Notes under the pieces: generated by a model
The model's input: the letters and a program-made list of their open reading frames with translations, nothing else
Told to the model about the DNA's origin: nothing
The model's database searches: none
Shown: one piece after another, positions 40,301 through 47,956 of the stretch
How the letters are laid out: every line of letters starts with the position of its first letter
Position numbering within the stretch: the first letter of the stretch is position 1
DNA from: Spirochaetes bacterium GWB1_27_13
Lineage (GTDB): Bacteria > Spirochaetota > GWE2-31-10 > MWDO01
DNA length: 52,819 nt
Direction of reading: 5' to 3'
Assembly: GCA_001829125.1 (NCBI GenBank)
Contig: MIAN01000261.1
Span: forward strand, 1 to 52,819
Program-made: the position numbers and the translations under genes

Positions 40301-43300
40301 TCTAACTTAAATCAAAAGATAGAGAGCGTTAGTTATCAACTTGAAAATAATATTAACGAAAAAATAGAAGCTGGTAAATCTGATTTCACAACTATACTTA
40401 ACGATGCAAAAGAAAATTTTAGCTTAGAGTACAAAGAAATTGAAAAACAAGGCAAAGAAGAACTCAATAATTTAGTTAATAAATTAAACTCAGTAAAAGA
40501 AAATATCAATTATTTAAACGATGATTTTTCAGAGAAATTTAATGAAAAGATAAATAATTATGACCAAAAGTTTCAAGATATTACAAATAGCGTTTGGAAT
40601 AAATATAAATCAACTATTGATGACTTAAATAATAATTTATCTAATGTAGAATATGATTTCAAGACAAAAATAGATCAAATTGAACAAACATTCAACCAAA
40701 AAAATGATGATGCTTTGTCTGCTAATTTTGAAAAATTGAATGGTTTTGAGGTTAAATTTAATCAAATTGTGGATTCTATCAATACTATAAAATCAAATCT
40801 TGATAATGATATAAAAAACAAGATTGAACAAAACAACAAAGCGATTGAAAAAGCACTTTTTGAAAGCAATAATTTGGTAAGTGTCCATAATGAAAAACTT
40901 GATGTAGAAATTGGCGAAAAAATTGCTAATTTTTGGAATGAACTATCTAAATTGAATACTGTTATAAATGATGTTAATAATAACTTTACAGATAGTTACA
41001 ACCAAAAATTAAGTGAAATAAGTATTCAAATTGAAAACTATATTGAAGAAATTAATTCAAAATATAAAAATGAAGTTAATTCTTTAATAAATAATTTTTC
41101 TAATGTAGAAAATGGTTTTAATGGTAAAATTTCTGAAATGGAAAATACTTTATTTGAAAAAAATGATTTAATCATCAAAACAAATGAAGATAAATTTAAT
41201 AATTTTAGAGAAAAATTTGAAACTCTTGCTAAAGATATTGTTTTTATAAAAGATAAACTTGATGGAGAAATCAAACAAAAACTTGATAATCAAAGAAATC
41301 AGGTTGAAAATATTATCAATGAAGCAAATAATAGCCTTATTTCATTAAATACTAGTTTTGAGAGTGATTTAAACTCAAAAATAGATGATTATAAAAATCA
41401 ATTTTCTACTATTAAGAATAATTTAACTGAAATTGAAAATAAATTCAACAGTTCTTACACAAATAAATTAAAAGAAGTTGATAATCAAATTGAATCTTTT
41501 GTTTCAGAACTTGCAACTAATTGTAAAAATAGAATTGACGGTCTTTTTATAAACATAAAAGATATTGAATCTAATTTTTCAAATAAAGTTAATTCAATAG
41601 AAGATTCTTACAACCAAAAAGGTAGCGTAATTTTAAAAGATTATTATGATAAATTTAATAGTTTTACAGAAGGTTTTGATTTACTCGCAAAAGATATAAA
41701 TCAATTAAAATCTAAGATTGATAGTGATGTATCGATAAAAATTGAGGAAGGTAAAAAGCAAATCGACAACCTTTTTACAAGTGGTGCAAAAAATATTACA
41801 GAACAATATAGAAATCTTGAAAGCGAGACAATAAGAAAAATCAATGATTACAGAAATGAAATATTTAAAATTAAACAAAACATTCAACAACTTGATGAAA
41901 GATTTAACATTGCATTCTCAGAAAAAGTTGAAGAATTTGACAAAGTGTTTAGTGAAAATTTAAATGGATTGAAACAAAATTATAAGTCTAATATTGACGA
42001 AATCCAAAATGACCTAAAAAATCTTGAGTTTAAGTTAGCAAGAGAAATTCTTGACATCGAAAAAGAATATTCTGAAAAGGCAGAAGCTATGCTAGTAAGA
42101 AATGCTGATAAACTCGATGGATTTGTAAATAGATTTACAGAACTCAATAGTCAAGTTATGAGTTTAAAAAATAGTATAGATGGCGATGTTAAAGAAAAAA
42201 TTGAGAATGGCAAACAAGAAATTACTTCTATCTTACAATCAGAAGTTGAAAAAACTAAAGATCAGTACAAAAAACTTGAAGAAGAAAGTCAACTTAAAAT
42301 CGTTGAGTTTAGAAAAGAAATTGTTAAGGTTCAACAAAATATCAAAATGGTTGATGATAGGTTTACCGCAAAATTCCTTGAGCATACAAGCATAATTGAT
42401 AGAAAGATTGTTATTATTGAAGATGATATTAAAAAGATAGAAAAACAAGCTAGTATTTTTGATAAAGCTAATTCTCTAAAAGATAAACTTGAAGCCGATA
42501 TTAAGGTAATTAAAGATTCTATTGGCAAAATTAAGAATGATAGAGAAGAAATAGTTGAAATTGAAAAGAAAATGATAAATATCGAAGGTATTTTTAGTGT
42601 TTCTCAAGAAAAGAGTAGCAGTATTATAAACGATAGAAAAAAAATTGAAAATATCAGTAATGTTTTGGCTGAATTAAAACAAGTTTCTGAAAGTGTTGAG
42701 GAAAAAATTGAGAGTGTTAAGAATGCAAAAGCTATGATTACAAATGTCGAAAACCAAATTGAGACTCTAAACAAAAAATTTGGTGAACTTGGCAATTATT
42801 TTAATGTTATAAGAGAAAAAGAAGAAGAGGTAAAATCTTCTCTAACTGAAGTTGGTAAGCTAAAAGATGAATCAACTAACCTTAATACTAAAATAGAGTC
42901 TTTAAATAAGAAATTTGATGATCTTGACTTCAAAAAATCAACTTTTGAAAAGAGTTTAAAGAATTTTGAGAAAGATGCTGGTATTATAGCGAAATCTGAG
43001 TCAAAAATATCTGATGTTATGGATAAATTCTCACAAATGAACTCTTTAATTGAAGACCTTGAAATTAGAACAGATTCTATCAATAAAATTAGAGAATGGC
43101 TCGTAAAGGCTGAAACTCAAATTGAAAATATGCACGGTGAGTCAGATAAAAGGATTAAACTTTTGGAATCTCTAATTTCTAAAACTGGTGACAGTGGAAT
43201 TATAAAAGAAAAAATGAAAAATGATAATTCTAAAAAAGAAGTTGTATTACAGTTGCAATCTCAGGGTTGGACAATTGATGATATAGCAAAAACACTAAAT

Positions 43301-43360
43301 TTATCTGTTGGAGAAGTAGAATTTATACTTGACCTTGAGTTAAGTAGAAAAAGAAAATAA
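34379..43360 (+). CDS. Giant SpiroCoCo-type coiled-coil protein (2993 aa)
   Basis: N-terminal TM MLLLAILISGAISFSIALVFRQLDK; about 2900 aa of coiled coil; C-terminal VVLQLQSQGWTIDDIAKTLNLSVGEVEFILDLEL. Confidence 0.85.
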   Translation: MLLLAILISGAISFSIALVFRQLDKNNRSFEKIAKLSKNIKDELASFADEKIQSLRDFDNCIDVSIQKGSNLINVLKSSISELESKLNGVNKETDKVNEFYTQLEIIGKNIAGIDQEFKNIAENSSYVKNVEEKINKFKKDIALIEKNITRIEDDLRKENSQALKNITEEIVSETQNEIKNIRDSFLVSFKEVENKKDSIIEDIERKNNEMNSKISETENILDNFAQRQEKFVIENNEKLYKEIKSVEDKLNNMKDNFIGVVVEEFNNLNSINNSKVEEVKNDIAKIEIELTDKVNEKVAKFNTIISEMEQTGENVDKLVKEEFKEEKTKQLAEIRTIYSNILKEIDTYNEKLKNEAKNNIIKVLRENEDKFKILNENFKKMEKDGQIKLTSFETTLNEYSNNFERLKLDISKEIEHKAKQFDEYINTSSEKVITNISITLNKVSSDANGKTSEITSKFENLFASIESKLLTTEKELVENSRKIETSLSKKANDLENTLFNRQNDLEQNILKDIEARYHNYKSSIENNFNENYSNLNNFVSESKNELSLLKEKLMETINKSNDEISTVREKTIISFNQSKENIELELGDFYNKIKKEVENVEGKVNSIEDSFIQRLKSLDTLVEEKIENNVSWCNSKINDLYNRGNELDTLFNTKIGQTEELYNKSLIKLRSDNEQKLNLVENQYKNLANSINEIKNNIDNDITSLVSNASTKLKEEYRQLEEESLNTVNGYKNDLGKIKQSIKFIEEKYNERLDNKFDEIDKNLIGKMQDVNEIVDKIQEINEKYNIKFNELGERFKNYESDLNLRSNEIEKRLNEKGEKILSGRLDKVNEISYKFNEVVENINGLKSKIDTEICQKVEDGKLEINKVFEDGKNFVFTNYNNLEEETVNRINTYKNELSILKNNLNDIEINFNKLFEEKLNQTDNVLNEKTNQFNVTYSYFVEELNKKINLLEGDFKNKIVDLENNYKNWNEKVTNEKLIELESFTDKFNSIQSQIQDVKQKLEDEIGSQIENGKKDIANIFENGKENITKQYKNLEQDTAKNLEMFNSDLNKIKQNMKLIDEKFSGRFIKKLEDADVKLVEKLQEVTEKSKTYFTQLGLKWNNNETDFNRKLSEIEKQYVDKHDKILLDKTNDLAELKTRFDGLNVQINNFNNKINVELEEKFEAGKNELNNILNNGKDKLVTEYKKLEEQTVASIASYKNDLLKIKQNLQQVDDKFMEKFDKKLNEVDNRVNDKVVEFQDVYKDNILEFTNKVKILEKEFENKLNSIEKVYNEKGDAMVAKNHEKIDEVRNIFADLTLQLDNIKIRLDSDINEKLEQSKLEIADIFAKESENLINKFKDIEDNAQFRLNEYWDELIKIKESFKNIYISFQEKIDDKFNSVDSTMLQKLGEMQEKMGKNIFDLSNKIKLTESDLVNSISLLKDDFAKEEEKTHIANLDKLNLFTEKFEDLKTALEYLKNTFDSDVTSKVENGKKEIYEQIENEKIKIFDIYKEVENRSIEKIDNYKEELGKLENKISNIDELYNKHLQEKIAEIDNEITEKKNQIDEEYNFAVGNISDKLRNIESEFSQKLYIIENDYKEKQKSIFDENTKFVNSINKDFNNLKNEIENLDDRVNLEIKGNLNSSLEVLQNKLLNIESDFTNKLNTLEKDYFEKQQSMLNEKSLFVDDFKSNFNQLREEMDILSTKTSDAAQSNLEFAITKIGNKLGEVENIFNEKLSEIEKEYKDKQDIILNEKINLFTNFKNDFSRLKEEIDNLNTNYNSKLNENLDIAIKHINEKVDGVQSDFGDRLSSIEKEYSDKQELLLAEKQQILENVNNDFNDLKVKIDNIDSMATDEITEKLKTGMENINKLFNEGKDRLFNEFKKVEDNYINKINEYNTDLQKVREEINFMDEKFNSEFSNKLNDADNKLLEKLKDLDDNYSFNVSNISDKIRDLESTFSANINEIEKYYKERTNNLINETENHINQIGSDFSNLNQKIESVSYQLENNINEKIEAGKSDFTTILNDAKENFSLEYKEIEKQGKEELNNLVNKLNSVKENINYLNDDFSEKFNEKINNYDQKFQDITNSVWNKYKSTIDDLNNNLSNVEYDFKTKIDQIEQTFNQKNDDALSANFEKLNGFEVKFNQIVDSINTIKSNLDNDIKNKIEQNNKAIEKALFESNNLVSVHNEKLDVEIGEKIANFWNELSKLNTVINDVNNNFTDSYNQKLSEISIQIENYIEEINSKYKNEVNSLINNFSNVENGFNGKISEMENTLFEKNDLIIKTNEDKFNNFREKFETLAKDIVFIKDKLDGEIKQKLDNQRNQVENIINEANNSLISLNTSFESDLNSKIDDYKNQFSTIKNNLTEIENKFNSSYTNKLKEVDNQIESFVSELATNCKNRIDGLFINIKDIESNFSNKVNSIEDSYNQKGSVILKDYYDKFNSFTEGFDLLAKDINQLKSKIDSDVSIKIEEGKKQIDNLFTSGAKNITEQYRNLESETIRKINDYRNEIFKIKQNIQQLDERFNIAFSEKVEEFDKVFSENLNGLKQNYKSNIDEIQNDLKNLEFKLAREILDIEKEYSEKAEAMLVRNADKLDGFVNRFTELNSQVMSLKNSIDGDVKEKIENGKQEITSILQSEVEKTKDQYKKLEEESQLKIVEFRKEIVKVQQNIKMVDDRFTAKFLEHTSIIDRKIVIIEDDIKKIEKQASIFDKANSLKDKLEADIKVIKDSIGKIKNDREEIVEIEKKMINIEGIFSVSQEKSSSIINDRKKIENISNVLAELKQVSESVEEKIESVKNAKAMITNVENQIETLNKKFGELGNYFNVIREKEEEVKSSLTEVGKLKDESTNLNTKIESLNKKFDDLDFKKSTFEKSLKNFEKDAGIIAKSESKISDVMDKFSQMNSLIEDLEIRTDSINKIREWLVKAETQIENMHGESDKRIKLLESLISKTGDSGIIKEKMKNDNSKKEVVLQLQSQGWTIDDIAKTLNLSVGEVEFILDLELSRKRK

Positions 43361-43393
43361 AATTAGACATATTATCATATAATTACAGTATTT

Positions 43394-43460
43394 AATCAGT
43401 GCCAATCCGTGATAATCTGACTAATCTGTGTTATATAGTCATTAAAAAAATCTGTGTTAT
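43394..43460 (+). repeat. Decamer-type intergenic repeat between the SpiroCoCo genes
   Basis: AATCAGTGCC/AATCCGTGAT/AATCTGACT/AATCTGTGTT then ATATAG...AATCTGTGTTATACC. Confidence 0.7.
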
Positions 43461-43478
43461 ACCTTGGGGGAGGGAGTA

Positions 43479-46400
43479 ATGTCAGTTACTTTATTTTTTG
43501 TATCAATTTTTGCATCGTTTGCTTTAATTATAGTTTTTAGGCAACTTGATAAAAAAAACAGGCAGTTTGATAAAATAGCAAAGCTTTCTAAAACGATAAA
43601 AGATGAAATAAACTCTGTTACTAAAGAAAGATTTGAACAAATAAAAGATTATGATAATAATCTCGATGTTTCTCTACAAAAGGCTCATATTCTATTAGAA
43701 GAATTAAATAAAGCGATAAAAAACTCTGAACAAAAAGCACAACTATTGGAAAAAGACAAACTCAATAATTTGTTACAAAAAATTGATACAATAGAAAATG
43801 AGTTTAATAATATCAATACTCAATTAGGCGATTTACAAGAAACAAAGAATTTTAGTAAAAACGCAAATAAATTTGTAAAAGAAACAATGCACGAAATGAA
43901 AATTGTCAAAAATGAAATACATTCGCTAAAAAAGGAACTTGATAACAAAAAAGGTGAAGTAACTGACTCAATCAAAAAATCAGAAGAAAAATTTAAAAAC
44001 GAAATTGAAAAAACAAAAAATAATTTTACTGGTATGATTGATGAACAAAAAAAATATTTTGATCAGACAGCTCTTAATTTTAAAAAAGACATAAATTTTG
44101 TTGAAGAAAGTATTAAACATCTGAAAGATGGTTTTTTTAAAGAAATTGAAGATGAGTTTAGTACAATAACTGATTCTTATAAAATAAAAGCAAGTGAAAT
44201 TAAAAGCGAACTTGGAAACTTGGAAGCTGAACTAAGAAAAAAACTTGAAGAAAAAATCAATGATTATTCCACATATATTACTCGAATTGAGACAAGAGGT
44301 GATAATCTTGGTAAAAAAATTGAAGCCGAACTTGAAAATGTTAAACAAAATTATATCCTTGATATAAAATCAAATTATAACACAGGCCTTAGTGAACTTG
44401 ATAAATTTAACGAAAAATTAAAGTCTGATGCAAAAAATAACATAATTAAGACTTATAACGAATACGATGATAAATATAAAGCTTTATTAAGCAATTTAAA
44501 GAATATTGAAGAAGATGCAAGTACCAAATTGGTAAATTATGAAACATTCTTAAATGACTCATCAAAACATTTTGATAAAATAAAAAATGATACTTTTAAC
44601 GAAATTGAAGAAAAAACCAATGAATTTAACCTTCATATAAATAATGCAAATGATATGGGAATCAGGCTTGAACTTGAGATTTTTAACAATATTAAATCAA
44701 ATTTTGCGGATTTTAAAAATGAAGTAGAAAAAGAATTTCATCTATTAAAAAATAACATTGATGAAAAGAATGGAATTTTTGAAGCAGATGTAGAATTAAG
44801 ATATAATAACTCAAAAAATAAAATTAGAGAGATAGAGGGAGTTATTAATAATCTAAATGACGATTTTGAACTCAAAACCAAAAAAATTAGAGAAGAAATG
44901 ATAACTATTGAAGAGCAAAATAAAATAATTGTTACTAAAATTTCGGCTAATATGGAAGATTTTGGAAAAAAAGTTGATACAGATATTATTAATTTAAAGA
45001 ATACTTTTAACACAAATACTACTGAGATGAAAAATGATCTTGAAAATGAGATCGAAACATTCAACAATAAAAAAGAAATTTTGAGAAATGATCTCACTGG
45101 AGAAATGGAAAAATATAAAAATACTATAAATGGAAATATCTTAAAATTAAAACAATATTTTGATAAAGAAACAGAAAAATTATTTGTAAATATAGATAAA
45201 TCAATGGAAAATATGACAAATGATGCTAATGGAAAAACTAAAGAGATTTCAAAGCGATTTGAGGAGAAATATAAAGAAATTGAACTTAAATTGATTAATG
45301 TAGTTCAGGAAATGGGCAAAAAATCCAAAGAATTAGAAACAAATATTTCTCTCAAAACAGGAGAAATTGAAGAACAAATAGATGGTAGAATGAAAGATAT
45401 TCAAGATAATTTGTATGAAAAACAAAATAATTTTGAAAGTGAACTTAGAGACCTTGGAATTAATTATGAGTTAAAATTAAAATCATTTACAGATGAATTA
45501 AATAGTATTCTAAACAAAACAGATTTAAGTGTTAATCAAAAGATAAAAGATATTGATAATGCAATTAATTTCTTTCAAAATGACATAAATACATTTATTT
45601 CTACTATGAATACAAAAATCAGACAAGGAGAATCTGACTTTGAGAAATTTAGTTTTGATATTATTAATAAAACAAATTCTTTAGAAGAAAACCTCAAGAA
45701 TAAAACAATCGAAATAGAAAGAAATTACTATGATAGAGCAAAAGAACTTTTGAATAATAATGAAGAGAAATTAGATGGTTTTGCTGGAAGATTTGAGAAT
45801 TTGAATATTATTCTAAATAATTTAAAGGATAGTTTTGATACAGATGTTAGAGATAAGATTGATGCTGGTAAAAAGTCTATAATTGGTATTTTTGACAAAG
45901 GAAATCTCGATATTACAAATAATTATAAGTTATTAGAAGAAGAAACAATTAATAAAATCAATGAGTATAAGAATGAACTTGTTAAACTCAAACAAAATAT
46001 GAAATTTCTTGATGAAAAATTTGCAAAAAGATTTGATGAAAAACTTGTGGAATTTGATAATAAATTTGGAAATAGAATTCAAATTTTCAATGAAAAATAC
46101 AAATTCAATCTTACTGAAATGCAGGATAAATTAAAACTTTTACAAAATAATTTTTCTACTAAACTATTGGAAATTGAAGATTCATACTTTAAAAGAGGTG
46201 ATAATCTTGTAAATGATAATATTTCTAAATTAAATGAGTTTATTGATAGATTTAATAACCTTAATAGTGAAATTGAAAGCCTTAAATCTCATATTGATTC
46301 ATCTATTTCAACAAAGATAGATGAGGGTAAAAATAACTTAAATGAACAGTATAAATTACTTGAGGCTGAAACACTTAAAAAAATTAATGATTACAAAAAT

Positions 46401-47873
46401 GAACTACTTAAAATTAGACAAAATATGCAACAACTTGACGACAAATTTATTCTAAAATTTAGCGAAAAAGTTGATGAGGTTGACAAAAAATTTGATATTA
46501 AAATGAATGAATTTAACGAAAAATATGATGAAAACACAAAAATTTTGGAAGAAAAAATAGCCGATCTTAATGAAGATTATAGAAACAAAGGCAATGCAAT
46601 GCTTGCTGATAATGAAGAGAAATTTAATTCTTTTGTTGAGAAATTTAATCAATTAACTGATAATATCAACCAACTCAAAAAACAAGTTGATGATGAAGTT
46701 GTTAAAAAAGTTTATGAAGGAAAAATTAAAATTAATACTGTCTTTGAGGAAGAAACCGCCAAACTTGATACAAGATATAAAAAAGTAGAAGAAGAAGTTA
46801 TTGAAAAATTGAATGATTACAAAAAAGAAGTGTTTAGAATTCAACAAAATATGAAACAAATTGACGATAGGTTTACAGCGAGATTTTTGGAACATTCTAG
46901 CATTTTAGACAAAAAAGTTGCAAATATCGAAGATAATGTTAAAAAATTTGAAAAATCAACAGGTATATTTGAAAAAGTTGATTATTTAAAAAATAAACTC
47001 GGCGAAGAAATTAAAGATTTGAAAGACAAAATGGTGAGTATAAAAGAAGACAGAGAAAATATCATTGAAATCGAAAAACGAATTGTTAATGTTAATTCTT
47101 TGGTTACCCAATCAGAGCAAAAATATAATAGTATAATTTCTAATAGCAAAAAAATTGATAATGTTATGAATATTATTGAAGACTTAAAAGAAATTACTGA
47201 TGGAGTTTCTTCTAAAATTGAAAATATCAATAATGCAAAGGTAATGATTAGCAATATTGAATCAAAAATTGATATTACAAACAAAAAAATTACCGAACTT
47301 GAAAACATTTATAGTTATGCAGCAGAAAAAGATGAATCTATTAAAAAAATTGTTAATGATTTTGAGTCTATGAGGTCAAAATCAATGGAATTAACTAATA
47401 ATTTTGAGATTTTAACCAAAAAATATGATGATGCGGAGTTTAAACGTAATACTTTTGAAAAAATATTCAAAAACTTTGAAAAAGATGCCAATTTGATAAC
47501 TAAATCAGAAGGAAAAGTAATTGAAGTAATTGAAAAATTTAATCAAATGGATGGTTTGGTTACTGATCTAGAATTACGAACAGAGTCAATTAATAAAATA
47601 AGAGAATGGCTTGTAAAAGCAGAAACTCAAATTGAAAACCTAAATCAAGAAACTGATAAACGAATCAAATTACTTGAAGGGCTTATAACAAAAACACCAG
47701 AGAGCAAACTCGTTAAAGATAAAATTAAAGATGAAGGTGGCAAAAAAGATGTTGTTATGCAATTAAGAAATCAAGGTTGGGTAGTTGATGAAATTGCAAA
47801 AACACTAAATCTATCAGTTGGCGAGGTTGAGTTTATTTTAGACTTGGAATTTCATAAAGTTGGTAAAAAATAA
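43479..47873 (+). CDS. Second SpiroCoCo-type coiled-coil protein
   Basis: N-terminus MSVTLFFVSIFASFALIIVFRQLDKKNRQFDKIAKLSK and C-terminus VVMQLRNQGWVVDEIAKTLNLSVGEVEFILDLEF are paralogous to the upstream gene. ATG at 43479 after GGGGGAGGGAG. Confidence 0.85.
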   Translation: MSVTLFFVSIFASFALIIVFRQLDKKNRQFDKIAKLSKTIKDEINSVTKERFEQIKDYDNNLDVSLQKAHILLEELNKAIKNSEQKAQLLEKDKLNNLLQKIDTIENEFNNINTQLGDLQETKNFSKNANKFVKETMHEMKIVKNEIHSLKKELDNKKGEVTDSIKKSEEKFKNEIEKTKNNFTGMIDEQKKYFDQTALNFKKDINFVEESIKHLKDGFFKEIEDEFSTITDSYKIKASEIKSELGNLEAELRKKLEEKINDYSTYITRIETRGDNLGKKIEAELENVKQNYILDIKSNYNTGLSELDKFNEKLKSDAKNNIIKTYNEYDDKYKALLSNLKNIEEDASTKLVNYETFLNDSSKHFDKIKNDTFNEIEEKTNEFNLHINNANDMGIRLELEIFNNIKSNFADFKNEVEKEFHLLKNNIDEKNGIFEADVELRYNNSKNKIREIEGVINNLNDDFELKTKKIREEMITIEEQNKIIVTKISANMEDFGKKVDTDIINLKNTFNTNTTEMKNDLENEIETFNNKKEILRNDLTGEMEKYKNTINGNILKLKQYFDKETEKLFVNIDKSMENMTNDANGKTKEISKRFEEKYKEIELKLINVVQEMGKKSKELETNISLKTGEIEEQIDGRMKDIQDNLYEKQNNFESELRDLGINYELKLKSFTDELNSILNKTDLSVNQKIKDIDNAINFFQNDINTFISTMNTKIRQGESDFEKFSFDIINKTNSLEENLKNKTIEIERNYYDRAKELLNNNEEKLDGFAGRFENLNIILNNLKDSFDTDVRDKIDAGKKSIIGIFDKGNLDITNNYKLLEEETINKINEYKNELVKLKQNMKFLDEKFAKRFDEKLVEFDNKFGNRIQIFNEKYKFNLTEMQDKLKLLQNNFSTKLLEIEDSYFKRGDNLVNDNISKLNEFIDRFNNLNSEIESLKSHIDSSISTKIDEGKNNLNEQYKLLEAETLKKINDYKNELLKIRQNMQQLDDKFILKFSEKVDEVDKKFDIKMNEFNEKYDENTKILEEKIADLNEDYRNKGNAMLADNEEKFNSFVEKFNQLTDNINQLKKQVDDEVVKKVYEGKIKINTVFEEETAKLDTRYKKVEEEVIEKLNDYKKEVFRIQQNMKQIDDRFTARFLEHSSILDKKVANIEDNVKKFEKSTGIFEKVDYLKNKLGEEIKDLKDKMVSIKEDRENIIEIEKRIVNVNSLVTQSEQKYNSIISNSKKIDNVMNIIEDLKEITDGVSSKIENINNAKVMISNIESKIDITNKKITELENIYSYAAEKDESIKKIVNDFESMRSKSMELTNNFEILTKKYDDAEFKRNTFEKIFKNFEKDANLITKSEGKVIEVIEKFNQMDGLVTDLELRTESINKIREWLVKAETQIENLNQETDKRIKLLEGLITKTPESKLVKDKIKDEGGKKDVVMQLRNQGWVVDEIAKTLNLSVGEVEFILDLEFHKVGKK

Positions 47874-47956
47874 AATATTTTGAAAATTAAATTCTCAAAA
47901 ATAAATTTTATGATATAATTAGTAATGTGAAATCTTAATTTGAAAGAAGGATTTTT

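Noticed and set aside
34861-43083. Many antisense ORFs (Ser/Phe/Ile-rich) opposite the SpiroCoCo genes, e.g. 34861-35340, 35422-35745, 41038-41274, 42796-43083
   Set aside because: They mirror Lys/Glu/Asn-rich coiled-coil codons on the other strand and show no start context or domain signal.
43464-43478. Upstream TTG start of the second SpiroCoCo ORF
   Set aside because: It covers the GGGGGAGGG ribosome-binding site; ATG at 43479 aligns with the paralogue N-terminus.
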